NCBI GenBank assembly: GCA_002067365.1
Contig: MVRK01000130.1
Coordinates: 1 to 64,000 of the forward strand
Origin: Methanosaeta sp. PtaU1.Bin060
GTDB lineage: Archaea > Halobacteriota > Methanosarcinia > Methanotrichales > Methanotrichaceae
Length of the DNA stretch: 64,000 nucleotides
Direction: 5' to 3'
This document shows positions 54,082 through 62,233 of this stretch, one piece after another (the first letter of the stretch is position 1; each line of letters starts with the position of its first letter). Under the pieces are notes generated by a model. The model saw only the letters and a list, made by a program, of their open reading frames with translations. It did not search any database and was not told the DNA's origin. The position numbers and the translations under genes were made by a program.

Positions 54082-54822
54082 ATGAAAGAAGCTATTGAGA
54101 AGCATTGGAGTGCAGATGCAGGTAGTTACAATAAGTCTATACAAAAGATGTTGCATTCCGAAGAGACAAAAAGACCATGGAAAAGTATATTTACTCAAGT
54201 TCTCGGAACGGACAATCTCCATCTATTGGACGTTGGTACAGGACCTGGAACTGTTGCGTTTATGCTTGCAGAATTGGGGTATCGTGTTACTGGTGTTGAC
54301 TTTTCTGAAAAGATGCTCTCCAATGCCATAAGAAATAATGAAATTCTCGGTCTTGATGTAAATTTTAAAAAAGGTGACGCAGAGAATTTGCCTTTTGCAG
54401 ACGAGGCATTTGATGCCGTTGTCAGTAGATACGTCCTCTGGACGGTTACAGACCCCAGGAAAGCAATCATGGAATGGAAAAGAGTCTTGAAGCCAGGAGG
54501 AAAGGTGATAATAATTGATGGAAACTGGAACGGCAATAAGACTACATTAAAAAAGCAAATCTGGCATGAACTATCTCTGCTAATGACACTGATCACAGAG
54601 CGCAGGAATCCTTATACTCATGAGTATGGGCCTGAATTAAAAAAAGGGCTCTGGTGCATTGGAACTAAACGCCCTGATGCTGATAAGATCTTTCTTGAGG
54701 AGGAAGGCTTCGTTGATATTTATATTATTAAGGAAGTTGATACAAGAAGACAGACTTTTCTGGAGTATCTGAAGAATGGTTACCTGGATAAATCATTCTT
54801 GATTTCTGGAACTAAAGCATAA
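54082..54822 (+). CDS. Class I SAM-dependent methyltransferase
   Basis: A 246-aa UbiE/COQ5-type methyltransferase. The SAM motif LLDVGTGPGTVAFMLAE is at about residues 50-66, then VTGVDFSEKML, GDAENLPFADEAFDAVVSRYVLWTV and VLKPGGKVIIIDG. Substrate unknown. It is 85 nt downstream of the substrate-binding protein, with the same AT-rich composition. In methanogens such methyltransferases often adjoin metal-uptake ABC genes, so a shared role in handling a metal chelate is plausible. Confidence 0.88.
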   Translation: MKEAIEKHWSADAGSYNKSIQKMLHSEETKRPWKSIFTQVLGTDNLHLLDVGTGPGTVAFMLAELGYRVTGVDFSEKMLSNAIRNNEILGLDVNFKKGDAENLPFADEAFDAVVSRYVLWTVTDPRKAIMEWKRVLKPGGKVIIIDGNWNGNKTTLKKQIWHELSLLMTLITERRNPYTHEYGPELKKGLWCIGTKRPDADKIFLEEEGFVDIYIIKEVDTRRQTFLEYLKNGYLDKSFLISGTKA

Positions 54823-54862
54823 ACTTTTGCTGAATTGAAGGCCCTGATCAGAAGCATCCAGT

Positions 54863-55036
54863 CATGGTGTCCACAATGTTCGAGTCTTCGGCTCAGTGGC
54901 CAGATGAGAGGTCCGGCCTGAAAGCGAGATTGATATCCTTGTAGAAATGGAGCCTAGGCACAGCTTGATGGATCACGTGCTCCTCATGCAGGATCTCATA
55001 GACCTTCTGCCGCGGAAGGTGGATGTGGGTCAGCTT
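54863..55036 (+). pseudogene. Decayed MNT antitoxin gene
   Basis: From CATGGTG at 54863 to GGTCAGC at 55036 the DNA follows the intact MNT gene at 55651-55824 with scattered changes, including stop codons in frame: [14 protein letters not shown] and DHVLLMQDLIDLLPRKVDVG can be traced. The rest of 54823-55587 has no gene. It contains R2 and unassigned sequence. Confidence 0.8.
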
Positions 55037-55255
55037 CCGCGATGCCATGGGGGAAGCGGCACAAGAGCAATCTGCAAAATTCGGGCCTGAGCGCTTTGGA
55101 TGCACTTCATGTTGCTGCAGCGATTTCCGCAGGCTCTAGACGGGTCGCTTCACAGAGCCATGGGCATCAGAGTTAGATGTATCTTGAGGTGAATGAGGTC
55201 GTAGATGAATCAGACAGCATTGATCTGCCATCCGGCGCATCCAGGCTCAATCTCG

Positions 55256-55362
55256 TCTCCCTATTATCTCCACCTCTCCATTCCTCGCCAGATACAGCTC
55301 GTCCAGGTTATCGAACATCTGGTGGCCAGATGAGAAGTCAGTTAGAAGGACATCCTGGACCG
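55256..55362. repeat. Direct repeat R2 (107 bp), right border of the cassette
   Basis: Near-identical to R1 (4 mismatches: in CTTC/CTCC, CAGCA/CAGCT, AGAG/AGAT and CCAGG/CCTGG). After it, the sequence continues as a clear MNT-like 3' end: ATCCTGGACCGGATGCTTGC encodes ILDRMLA, followed by EATLL and a stop, compared with [12 protein letters not shown] of the intact gene. So R2 is an rpiA 3' end joined to a decayed MNT tail. Confidence 0.85.
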
Positions 55363-55587
55363 GATGCTTGCCGAGGCTACGCTTTTATGAAGAGTATGTA
55401 ATTCATTAGATAGAACCCTTTCATAATTTACCAATGGCTCTGTCGAAAGTTTGAAGAAAGTGGAGTCTCATACATAACCGTGGTACTGGGATGATTTCAT
55501 GAGCGCCGCAAATCGCCAGGAAATCTCCCTTAAGGCGATAAATTCCTCATACCTCCTGATTGGTGACATAAATTTCACACCGAGGAC

Positions 55588-55884
55588 ATGCCCATGATAC
55601 TCAATGAATTGCTGAAATCCAAGCGCCAGGAGATCCTAGCCATAGCTGCCAGGCATGGTGCCCATAATGTTCGTATTTTCGGCTCAGTGGCCAGAGGAGA
55701 AGCCGGTTCGGAAAGCGACTTGGATATCCTTGTAGAGATGGAGCCCGGGCGCAGCCTGATGGACCACGTGGCCCTCATGCAGGATCTCGAAGACCTTCTG
55801 CAGCGAAAGGTGGATGTGGTCAGCGAAAGGGCGCTGCACTGGTACATCAGGGACAGGGTGCTTGCAGAGGCAACCCCACTATGA
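55588..55884 (+). CDS. mntA: MNT-family nucleotidyltransferase antitoxin (MntA type)
   Basis: A 98-aa minimal nucleotidyltransferase with [23 protein letters not shown], the G[ST]x9-13[DE]xD active site. It should AMPylate the downstream HepT at a tyrosine. Stop and toxin start overlap as ATGA. ATG 55594 (after GAGGACATGCCC) is an alternative start. Intact, unlike its remnants at 51.6, 54.9 and 55.3 kb. Confidence 0.9.
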   Translation: MPMILNELLKSKRQEILAIAARHGAHNVRIFGSVARGEAGSESDLDILVEMEPGRSLMDHVALMQDLEDLLQRKVDVVSERALHWYIRDRVLAEATPL

Positions 55885-56225
55885 AAGACGACCGACTTTA
55901 CCTGATCCACCTCTGGGAATGCATTCAACGCATTGAGTCTTATTCAGCTGAAGGCAAAGAAGCATTTCTGTCATCTTCCATGACGCAAGATGCGATCATC
56001 CGGAATTTCGAGATCATCGGCGAAGCCACAAAGCACCTCTCGCCAAATCTCAAACAATCGCATCCCGAAATCCAATGGCGAGAAATGGCGGGATTTCGAG
56101 ATGTGCTAATTCACAATTACATGGGAATCGATTTGATAGAGGTTTGGAATATCATCGAGAATGAGCTTCCACAAATCAAGAGCGGTCTAAAGCTCATCCT
56201 GATTGAGCTTCAATTGTCGCCTTGA
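55881..56225 (+). CDS. hepT: HEPN-domain toxin HepT
   Basis: A 114-aa all-helical HEPN ribonuclease. R73-x4-H78-x-Y80 (RDVLIHNY) is the catalytic R-x4-6-H motif followed by the tyrosine targeted by the cognate AMPylase. IGEATKHLS is a family signature. Overlaps mntA by 4 nt and converges with rpiA. The frameshifted homologue at 20.9 kb shows what decay of the same toxin looks like. Confidence 0.9.
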   Translation: MKDDRLYLIHLWECIQRIESYSAEGKEAFLSSSMTQDAIIRNFEIIGEATKHLSPNLKQSHPEIQWREMAGFRDVLIHNYMGIDLIEVWNIIENELPQIKSGLKLILIELQLSP

Positions 56226-56257
56226 TATTTATCCTGCCCAAGTACAAAAAAGTACTA

Positions 56258-56953
56258 TCATCTCTCCTTGCTGATAATCTCCACCTCTCCCTTCCTCGCC
56301 AGATACAGCTCGTCCAGGTTCTCGAATATCCCGTGCTCCACCAGCCCCGGAATCCCGCACAGCCTCCTCGCGAGAGCAGCAGGGTCTGAGATCGTTCCGA
56401 AGCCCACGTCCATCACGAAGTTCCCATTATCAGTGATCACCGGCCCGTCCTTCATCTTGCCCAGCCTCAGCACAGGCACCCCGCCCAGCTCCTTCGCCCG
56501 CTGCTCCACCAGCCGTGCGGCGAAGGGCAGCACCTCCACCGGCACAGGGTGCCTCAGCTTCTCTACATACTTGCTCTCGTCTGCCACTATCACGAACCGC
56601 TTCGCAGAACAGGCGACCACCTTCTCGCGCGTGTGCGCCGCTCCGCCACCCTTGATGACGAAGAGATCTGCGTCCACCTGGTCGGCCCCATCGATGGCCA
56701 GGTCCAGGATCGGATGCTGGTTCAGCGTGGTGAGCACAATCCCTGATGCGATGGCCAGCTCCTCTGCCTGGTAGGACGTGGGAACCCCGTGGATCTCCAG
56801 GCCCTCTTCCCTGACCCTCTCTCCCAGCCGCTTGATCGTCCAGGCCACAGTCGAGCCCGTTCCGAGGCCCACGGCCATGCCGTCCTTCACCAGATCAGCA
56901 GCCCTCTCGCCCGCCGCCCTCTTGGCATCTGCATTGGCTGAAGCGTCCTTCAT
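56258..56953 (-). CDS. rpiA: Ribose-5-phosphate isomerase A
   Basis: Interconverts ribose-5-phosphate and ribulose-5-phosphate. The 231-aa protein has [38 protein letters not shown] (phosphate and catalytic Glu region) and [12 protein letters not shown]. Its last 20 codons are the source or relative of the left half of repeats R1 and R2. Downstream of sepS in the same direction (44-nt gap). Confidence 0.96.
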   Translation of the reverse strand: MKDASANADAKRAAGERAADLVKDGMAVGLGTGSTVAWTIKRLGERVREEGLEIHGVPTSYQAEELAIASGIVLTTLNQHPILDLAIDGADQVDADLFVIKGGGAAHTREKVVACSAKRFVIVADESKYVEKLRHPVPVEVLPFAARLVEQRAKELGGVPVLRLGKMKDGPVITDNGNFVMDVGFGTISDPAALARRLCGIPGLVEHGIFENLDELYLARKGEVEIISKER

Positions 56954-56997
56954 GAAATCCCAATCCTTGAAACTTAAACCCGAAACCTAAAAACCCA

Positions 56998-58611
56998 TCA
57001 GCCCACGATCTGGCTCCTCACAGTGGTGAACACAGGCCCTCGCAGGTCCATCTTGTGCTTGTAGCTCGTGATGTACCTCTCAAGAGCTGGATGTATCCTG
57101 ATGTTGATGTCACCGGGGCTTCGCACTATTCGCGCGCGGGTCTCCGAGTCCTTCCCTGCCATAGCCTCTGCCTCAGCCTCGTAGGCTGCCAGGGCTGCAA
57201 AGGAGTCGATGTACCTGATGCCCGTGGTCACCCCCTCAGAGAAGGCCTCCTCCCAGCGGGAGATGCGCGGGATGCCCATGACGTTCTGCTTGTACACAAC
57301 GATCTCATTCATTGCCGCAGGCCCCACGAGCTTCGTGTTCTCCTCCGGCTCGACGACAGAGACCAACACCCTTCTCCCGAACATCTCTCCCTCCCAGGCG
57401 GTGAACTCGCAGGGCGAAGGCGTATCGCCGTGCTCGATGCAGGTCGCAACCACGGCCTCTGCCGCCGCCTGGCCAGCGGACGTTGCGGGGCTTTTGTCCA
57501 CCAGGATCATCTGCGCCATCTCCCGCGCCGTCAGCTCCCAGTCCGTCCGAAACTGCGGGTAGGAGAGGGCCCGCATATCCTGGGAGTTATGCAGTATCAT
57601 GGCGATGCGCTCGACGCCGAGGCCCAGGTTCATGACGGGATAGGGAATCTCATACTGCGAAAGCGCCGTGGGAGAGTAGATGCCAAATGTTGCCACCTCC
57701 ACCCAGCCCGACTTGTACTTGGTCGCAGAGCCAACCAGGCCTGGATGATAGGCATAGACCTCGATCTGCGTTCCTGGAGTGTAGTACTTGCTGCGCTTCT
57801 CGTCGGGGCGGAACTGGAACTTCTCGAAGCCGAACTGGCTCAACAGGCCGTCTGCCACAGCCTTTCCATCCTCGACGCTGACCTCCTCATCCATGATCAC
57901 GCAGCTTGCGGAGTAGTAGCTCATCAGGCGCGCTGCATCCTCTGCCTGCTCTCTGCGAAAGCAGCGATCCACTGAGAAGAGCCTGATCGGCAGCATCTTT
58001 CTGTAGTGCAGGTTTGAGAGGGTGAGGAACCAGCCGGAGGTCATATGGCTTCGAAGCGTCCTCGTAGTTGCCTCGGCCGAAAGATTGCGAAACTCGGGAA
58101 AGACCTTTTCGAGCACTGTGGATATCAGGGCATCGCTGGCTTTCAGCGCCGCTGATATCTCCTGCACCAGGTCGTCGCCCTCCACCTTCCCCTTCTTGTA
58201 GCCGTGCAGGATCTGACGAACTGCTTCCACCTCCTCGGCGTCGAGTTCGCGGCCCAGCAGGGAGTTGATCTGCGCTATCCTCTCATCGGAGATGCCAATG
58301 TCTGGCCGGGGGAGGCCAGCCAGGTAAAAGCACCTGTCGAGAACGGCCAGCGCCTCGGACCCGAACTGCCTGTAAACATCCTGTGCATCGACCATCACCG
58401 GGTTCATGGCCTCGGTGAAGCCCAGGCGGATGTAGGCCTCGCGGAGCCTCTGAATTGTATCGAAGATGGGATGAGGCTGGCCGTAAGAATATGTGTTCCT
58501 GGGATATCTCTCGTTTAAGGCCGGTCGGCCGAGATACTCCCTTCCCTGCTGCCAAGTTTTGTTGAAATCCTCCTTGGCAGCCTCTCTTATCAGGCTAGGA
58601 TCAAATTTCAT
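56998..58611 (-). CDS. sepS: O-phosphoseryl-tRNA(Cys) ligase SepRS
   Basis: Charges tRNA-Cys with phosphoserine; SepCysS then makes Cys-tRNA. Found almost only in methanogens and Archaeoglobus. The 537-aa class II synthetase has motif 2 region (LFSVDRCFRREQ), the phosphoserine-binding segment with LRSHMTSGWF and SYYSASCVIMDEE, and motif 3 NLGLGVERIAMILH. Full length for the family. SepCysS is not in the window. Confidence 0.96.
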   Translation of the reverse strand: MKFDPSLIREAAKEDFNKTWQQGREYLGRPALNERYPRNTYSYGQPHPIFDTIQRLREAYIRLGFTEAMNPVMVDAQDVYRQFGSEALAVLDRCFYLAGLPRPDIGISDERIAQINSLLGRELDAEEVEAVRQILHGYKKGKVEGDDLVQEISAALKASDALISTVLEKVFPEFRNLSAEATTRTLRSHMTSGWFLTLSNLHYRKMLPIRLFSVDRCFRREQAEDAARLMSYYSASCVIMDEEVSVEDGKAVADGLLSQFGFEKFQFRPDEKRSKYYTPGTQIEVYAYHPGLVGSATKYKSGWVEVATFGIYSPTALSQYEIPYPVMNLGLGVERIAMILHNSQDMRALSYPQFRTDWELTAREMAQMILVDKSPATSAGQAAAEAVVATCIEHGDTPSPCEFTAWEGEMFGRRVLVSVVEPEENTKLVGPAAMNEIVVYKQNVMGIPRISRWEEAFSEGVTTGIRYIDSFAALAAYEAEAEAMAGKDSETRARIVRSPGDINIRIHPALERYITSYKHKMDLRGPVFTTVRSQIVG

Positions 58612-58645
58612 GCTTTAGGACTCCAGGAATCTCAGTTCAGGATCA

Positions 58646-59299
58646 TTATTGCTCTCGCAAAACTTCAGGATTGTCTTCCAATCTGCCTATCGACGCTTCA
58701 ACCTTTGCCAGCTCCAGGGCATTCGTCAGATCTCCGCGCGTCCTCTCGAGCATGGCCCTCGCCAGGTCTCCCTTGCGGCGAAGGCCCCTCGTCACAGCAT
58801 CCGGGTAATCGAAGAGCATCAGCAGGTGGAAGATCTCCTCCATGACATCCAGGAAGTACTCGCCCTCGGCAGCTCTCCCTTTTCGTATCAGGTCGAGGAT
58901 ATGCCTCCTCAGCTCGCCTGTGACGTCTCCGAGGCCTGCCAGGTAGTTCACGAGTTCCACGCCGATCTCTTCAGGCGTCAGGATCTCGCGCCTGACGGTG
59001 ATGGCATAGACAGACCGCGCTTCTGCGTACTCCTGCTCGGCTCCGTCCACGAACCCTGCGTAGCGCACATCCTGATGATCTGCCAGAAGAGACCGAATCC
59101 TCTCTAGCCCTGCGGCAGCCTCGTTCATGAGCCGCTGCGCCTCCTCAAGCTCACCGCGGTGCACAGACCTTATGGATGAGGAGCAGAGGCGAATGACGTC
59201 CCTGGAGAGGCGCAGGGCCTCCTCCCGGGCTCTGTCCTTGGCATCAAAGTTTTCCAGCATTCCCTGCGTCATGCTCTTGAAGATTGACGCTATAGTCAT
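58646..59299 (-). CDS. Translin family protein
   Basis: A 217-aa all-helical protein of the translin superfamily: REEALRLSRDVIRLCSSSIRSVHRGELEEA, AGFVDGAEQEYAEARSVYAI, GDVTGELRRHILDLIRKG, DYPDAVTRGLRRKGDLARAMLERTRGDL. Eukaryotic translin/TRAX complexes are RNases; archaeal proteins can form octamers. TRAX catalytic Glu/Asp residues cannot be judged confidently. GAGGTGACTG precedes the ATG. Confidence 0.88.
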   Translation of the reverse strand: MTIASIFKSMTQGMLENFDAKDRAREEALRLSRDVIRLCSSSIRSVHRGELEEAQRLMNEAAAGLERIRSLLADHQDVRYAGFVDGAEQEYAEARSVYAITVRREILTPEEIGVELVNYLAGLGDVTGELRRHILDLIRKGRAAEGEYFLDVMEEIFHLLMLFDYPDAVTRGLRRKGDLARAMLERTRGDLTNALELAKVEASIGRLEDNPEVLREQ

Positions 59300-59487
59300 A
59301 ATCAGTCACCTCGAAGGCGTCCTCAAGCGAGAGCGCTGTCCCTGCACATGAGGTCCGCCGTTCTTCCTTAATCTATTTCTTCGATCCTAGATATCAATCC
59401 GATTCATCAATGATCCAAGTGATCCTGGCTCATTGATATCTATTCATCTATCTTAATTCATCATACCAATTCATTAATCTCGATCCA

Positions 59488-60267
59488 CTAATCGCGATTC
59501 ATTAATTTTTTGAGGCGATTGAGGGATCTCTTGCCCTCTTCCAGGGACCTGGACTCTGTGACTAGACGGCCGCTGTAATCATGCAGAGCCCTAGCGACCT
59601 TTTCCCAGGGTACTGTGCCGTTGCCCACAGGCAGGTGCTCGTCCCTCTCCCCGTGATTGTCGTGTACATGCACGTGGATGACCTTCTCCTTCAGCTCCAG
59701 GAACTTTTCCAGGTTGCCGTTGGTGTTGGCGTGGCCGACATCCAGGATGAAGCCCAGGTTTTTCCTGTCAACAGTCTCTATGATGCCCTCGATCTCCTCG
59801 GGCCTTCTCCCAAGAAGTGCAGGCATATTCACCATGTTCTCGACGGCGATCCTCATGTCCAGCTCAGCTGCGTGGTCGCATATCTGCTGCAGCCCCAGGA
59901 TGTTCTGGGTCCATGCTTTATCAGGCATCTGCATCCCCAGTGGCGAGAGGTGGCCGGGATGCACGACTGCCAGGCGCGCAAATTCGCTGGAGAGGGAAAG
60001 AGTGCTCTTCATCTGGTGTACAGTCTCCTCCCAGATCGGCTGGTTCAGACTGGCCAGGTTCAGGTCTGAGTAGGGCATGTGAACTGTGATTGTGAGCTCT
60101 GTGGCCTCTGCGATCTTCCTGGCATCAGCCAGGTTCTCAGGCGTGATCCTCTGGCGTCCCTCGTTCACGATCTCCCAGCCTGTGTATCCTAGGTCCTCAA
60201 GCTGGTATGCCCAGTCAAACGGCCTGTCCACCAGCTTGCTGGAGGAGAAGCTGAAAAGCCCTTTCAA
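59488..60267 (-). CDS. Xylose isomerase-like TIM-barrel protein
   Basis: A 259-aa AP-endonuclease-2/sugar-isomerase-like TIM barrel. Probable metal ligands: His in TITVHMPY, His in VVHPGH, Glu in AVENMV, Asp-x2-His in LDVGHANT, His in VHVHDNHGERDEHLP and the final Glu in VTESRS. The substrate is unknown and it is distinct from endonuclease IV at 5.6 kb. TTG 60267 (after GAGGGGATCG) is preferred to GTG 60291, because the protein then starts at LKGLFSFSSSKL as homologues should. Confidence 0.82.
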   Translation of the reverse strand: MKGLFSFSSSKLVDRPFDWAYQLEDLGYTGWEIVNEGRQRITPENLADARKIAEATELTITVHMPYSDLNLASLNQPIWEETVHQMKSTLSLSSEFARLAVVHPGHLSPLGMQMPDKAWTQNILGLQQICDHAAELDMRIAVENMVNMPALLGRRPEEIEGIIETVDRKNLGFILDVGHANTNGNLEKFLELKEKVIHVHVHDNHGERDEHLPVGNGTVPWEKVARALHDYSGRLVTESRSLEEGKRSLNRLKKLMNRD

Positions 60268-60300
60268 GCGATCCCCTCTCGCCCCATCCACCGAATCCCA

Positions 60301-60741
60301 TCAAAATGCTTCCTCAATCCTGCCAACCTCCTGGCCTTCGAGATCGATTTCCACCAATGGCACGCCATCTCTCGTCTCAGGAGCAAGCCAATCCACCAGC
60401 CTCTCTGCGCCTGTGATCTGCACGTGCAGAGAGCCGAGAGGCTCCTCATCCGGCGGGAAGCTGATGATGCCCATGAGGGCTGCCTGCTTGCTCAGGCGGA
60501 ACTGTACAGTATTCCCAATGCTGCCATTCAGCATGACCGACCTGGCTGTATCAAGAATCCTCTGCTTGCGCAAAAGCTCATGAAAGTTCTTCAGGGATTC
60601 ATGCCCATCATAAGCATCAATCCTGTCGCCCCTTATGTCCATGATAAGTCCGGGAAATATGTTCTCTATGGCAGAGACGACCTTCTCCACGCGTTCTGTC
60701 GGCCTGACACTGACGTATAAAGAAACCTCGACCGTTCTCAT
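60301..60741 (-). CDS. UPF0201 family protein (DUF54)
   Basis: A 146-aa archaeal conserved protein. The start VEVSLYVSVRPTERVEKVVSAIENIFP and the SLKNFHELLRKQRILDTAR segment are characteristic, and the fold is ferredoxin-like (predicted RNA-binding). ATG 60741 lies 6 nt after the aRF1 stop, so the two form an operon. Function unknown; a link to translation or RNA exosome is often proposed by context. Confidence 0.9.
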   Translation of the reverse strand: MRTVEVSLYVSVRPTERVEKVVSAIENIFPGLIMDIRGDRIDAYDGHESLKNFHELLRKQRILDTARSVMLNGSIGNTVQFRLSKQAALMGIISFPPDEEPLGSLHVQITGAERLVDWLAPETRDGVPLVEIDLEGQEVGRIEEAF

Positions 60742-60746
60742 CGCTC

Positions 60747-61988
60747 CTAGATGTGGCTGGTCTTGTATCTCAGGATGGCGGCGATGCCGCCGAATGCCTT
60801 GTACAGCTGCGCTCCCTCCTCGAACTCTGAGGAGATGATCTTGACTGTGGCCCCACACTGGTCTGCCAGCTTTGACAGATCTGAGACTATATCCTCCTCG
60901 CTGGCGATGCAGAGCTGGCTTCCGCACTTGGGGCAGTTCCCCAGCGGGGCTGAAGCCCCGGAGCGTGTCTGGCTCTCAGAAAAGTCGCAGCTCCTGTTGG
61001 TGCAGGCGATCTGGGCTCTTGTCTTGCGCAGATCCTCGGAGAGAAGCAGGACCTCTACAGCACCCAATTCCAGGTTGTGGCGCACCTCCATCTCGCCATA
61101 GGCCGCCAGCCCTTTGTCGCTCACCAGCTCCTTCATGAACCTGCGCATGACGAGCTTGTCCTGGGTCAGCTCCAGGTCCAGAAGTCTGTCCTGTGCGGCA
61201 TCCACCAGCTCGTATAATCCCGACTCATCTGTATATGAGATATCCACGGCGTCGAGCACCTTGCGCTGTAGCTCATGGTGCAGGAAGCCGCCATCGATGA
61301 ACTCCTCCTTTGTCGGGGACGGCCCGCCTATGAGGATGCCCTGCAGATCCTTTGGATCAATGGCGAGAAAGGCATCGTTGGCGGACTCGCCTATGCGACC
61401 GTAGAAGTCATGAATGGCGATCAGCCGGAGCTGCTGGAACCTGTGACTGGATTGCCCGCCCTTGCGCTGCTTTCCTGGGACTGTGGAAGTCAAATGCTTC
61501 AGGGGCTCTATGTACTTGCCCTTCAGGACTCCGATGGTTGCCTCGCGTCTGTCCAGGACTATGAGCCCAAAGGTCTTCTTATCTGCCAGCATCTCCTCTA
61601 GGGGTTCGAGAAGGAAGGAGGAGTCGCAGTGATACCTGTATGTGATGATGGGGTCGGGCGGCTCCAGGGCCACGCTGTACATCTCAGTCTTGTTGGCCCC
61701 GACGTCAACGCTTCCGATGAAAAGGACAACACCGTTTGGCGGCGGCTTGGGGATGAGCTTTAACCTCGACATGGCAGACTCGAGGGAGCCCTGCACGCTG
61801 AGCCTCGTAACCCTGGACTTGATGTTGGCGGCCTGACCATACTCCTCACGAAGCTGAGCAGTGACATCGGAGATCTGCTTGTCGGGAGGAATGTAGAGCG
61901 AGATGAGCTCAGTGCCCCTGCCCGTCTTGGACCGAAGATTGTCGAGAAGACGTTTGAACTCGTATTTTTCCTGTGCAGTGAACTCCAT
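60747..61988 (-). CDS. prf1: Peptide chain release factor aRF1
   Basis: Recognises all three stop codons and triggers hydrolysis. The 413-aa protein has the NIKS stop-reading motif (AANIKSRVTRL), YxCxxxF element (YRYHCDSSFLL) and the catalytic GGQ (RKGGQSSHRF). Two zinc-like Cys pairs lie in the C-terminal domain (CTNRSCDF, CPKCGSQLC). ATG 61988 follows GGAGATTCG; the frame runs on to 62021 without conservation. Confidence 0.96.
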   Translation of the reverse strand: MEFTAQEKYEFKRLLDNLRSKTGRGTELISLYIPPDKQISDVTAQLREEYGQAANIKSRVTRLSVQGSLESAMSRLKLIPKPPPNGVVLFIGSVDVGANKTEMYSVALEPPDPIITYRYHCDSSFLLEPLEEMLADKKTFGLIVLDRREATIGVLKGKYIEPLKHLTSTVPGKQRKGGQSSHRFQQLRLIAIHDFYGRIGESANDAFLAIDPKDLQGILIGGPSPTKEEFIDGGFLHHELQRKVLDAVDISYTDESGLYELVDAAQDRLLDLELTQDKLVMRRFMKELVSDKGLAAYGEMEVRHNLELGAVEVLLLSEDLRKTRAQIACTNRSCDFSESQTRSGASAPLGNCPKCGSQLCIASEEDIVSDLSKLADQCGATVKIISSEFEEGAQLYKAFGGIAAILRYKTSHI

Positions 61989-62203
61989 TTCTGCGAATCT
62001 CCAAAAAATGCTCACGGCCAAGATATAAAAGGCTTCTTCAGGTGGACATCGACCCTTTTGAGGAGCCGGCCTGTTATTATCTATATCTAAATTATTCTTA
62101 TAAAATTTAGTTATTATGCATCAAATGTTTTTACGGTATCATGATCCTAGCGTTATCTGTAGATCGGATGATAGAAATGAAAGAATTTATGATATTCAAA
62201 AAC

Positions 62204-62209
62204 TATATA
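62204..62209 (+). promoter_or_regulatory. TATA box of the leaderless TPR gene
   Basis: CTATATAAAG centred about 27 nt before ATG 62234, so transcription should start at the start codon. No Shine-Dalgarno is present. Confidence 0.6.
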
Positions 62210-62233
62210 AAGATATAAGTTATCTTATCTCCC

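Noticed and set aside
57055-57975. Long plus-strand frame of 306 codons opposite sepS
   Set aside because: It is the antisense of a fully conserved SepRS; its translation is rich in Arg, His, Leu and Cys with no recognisable domain.
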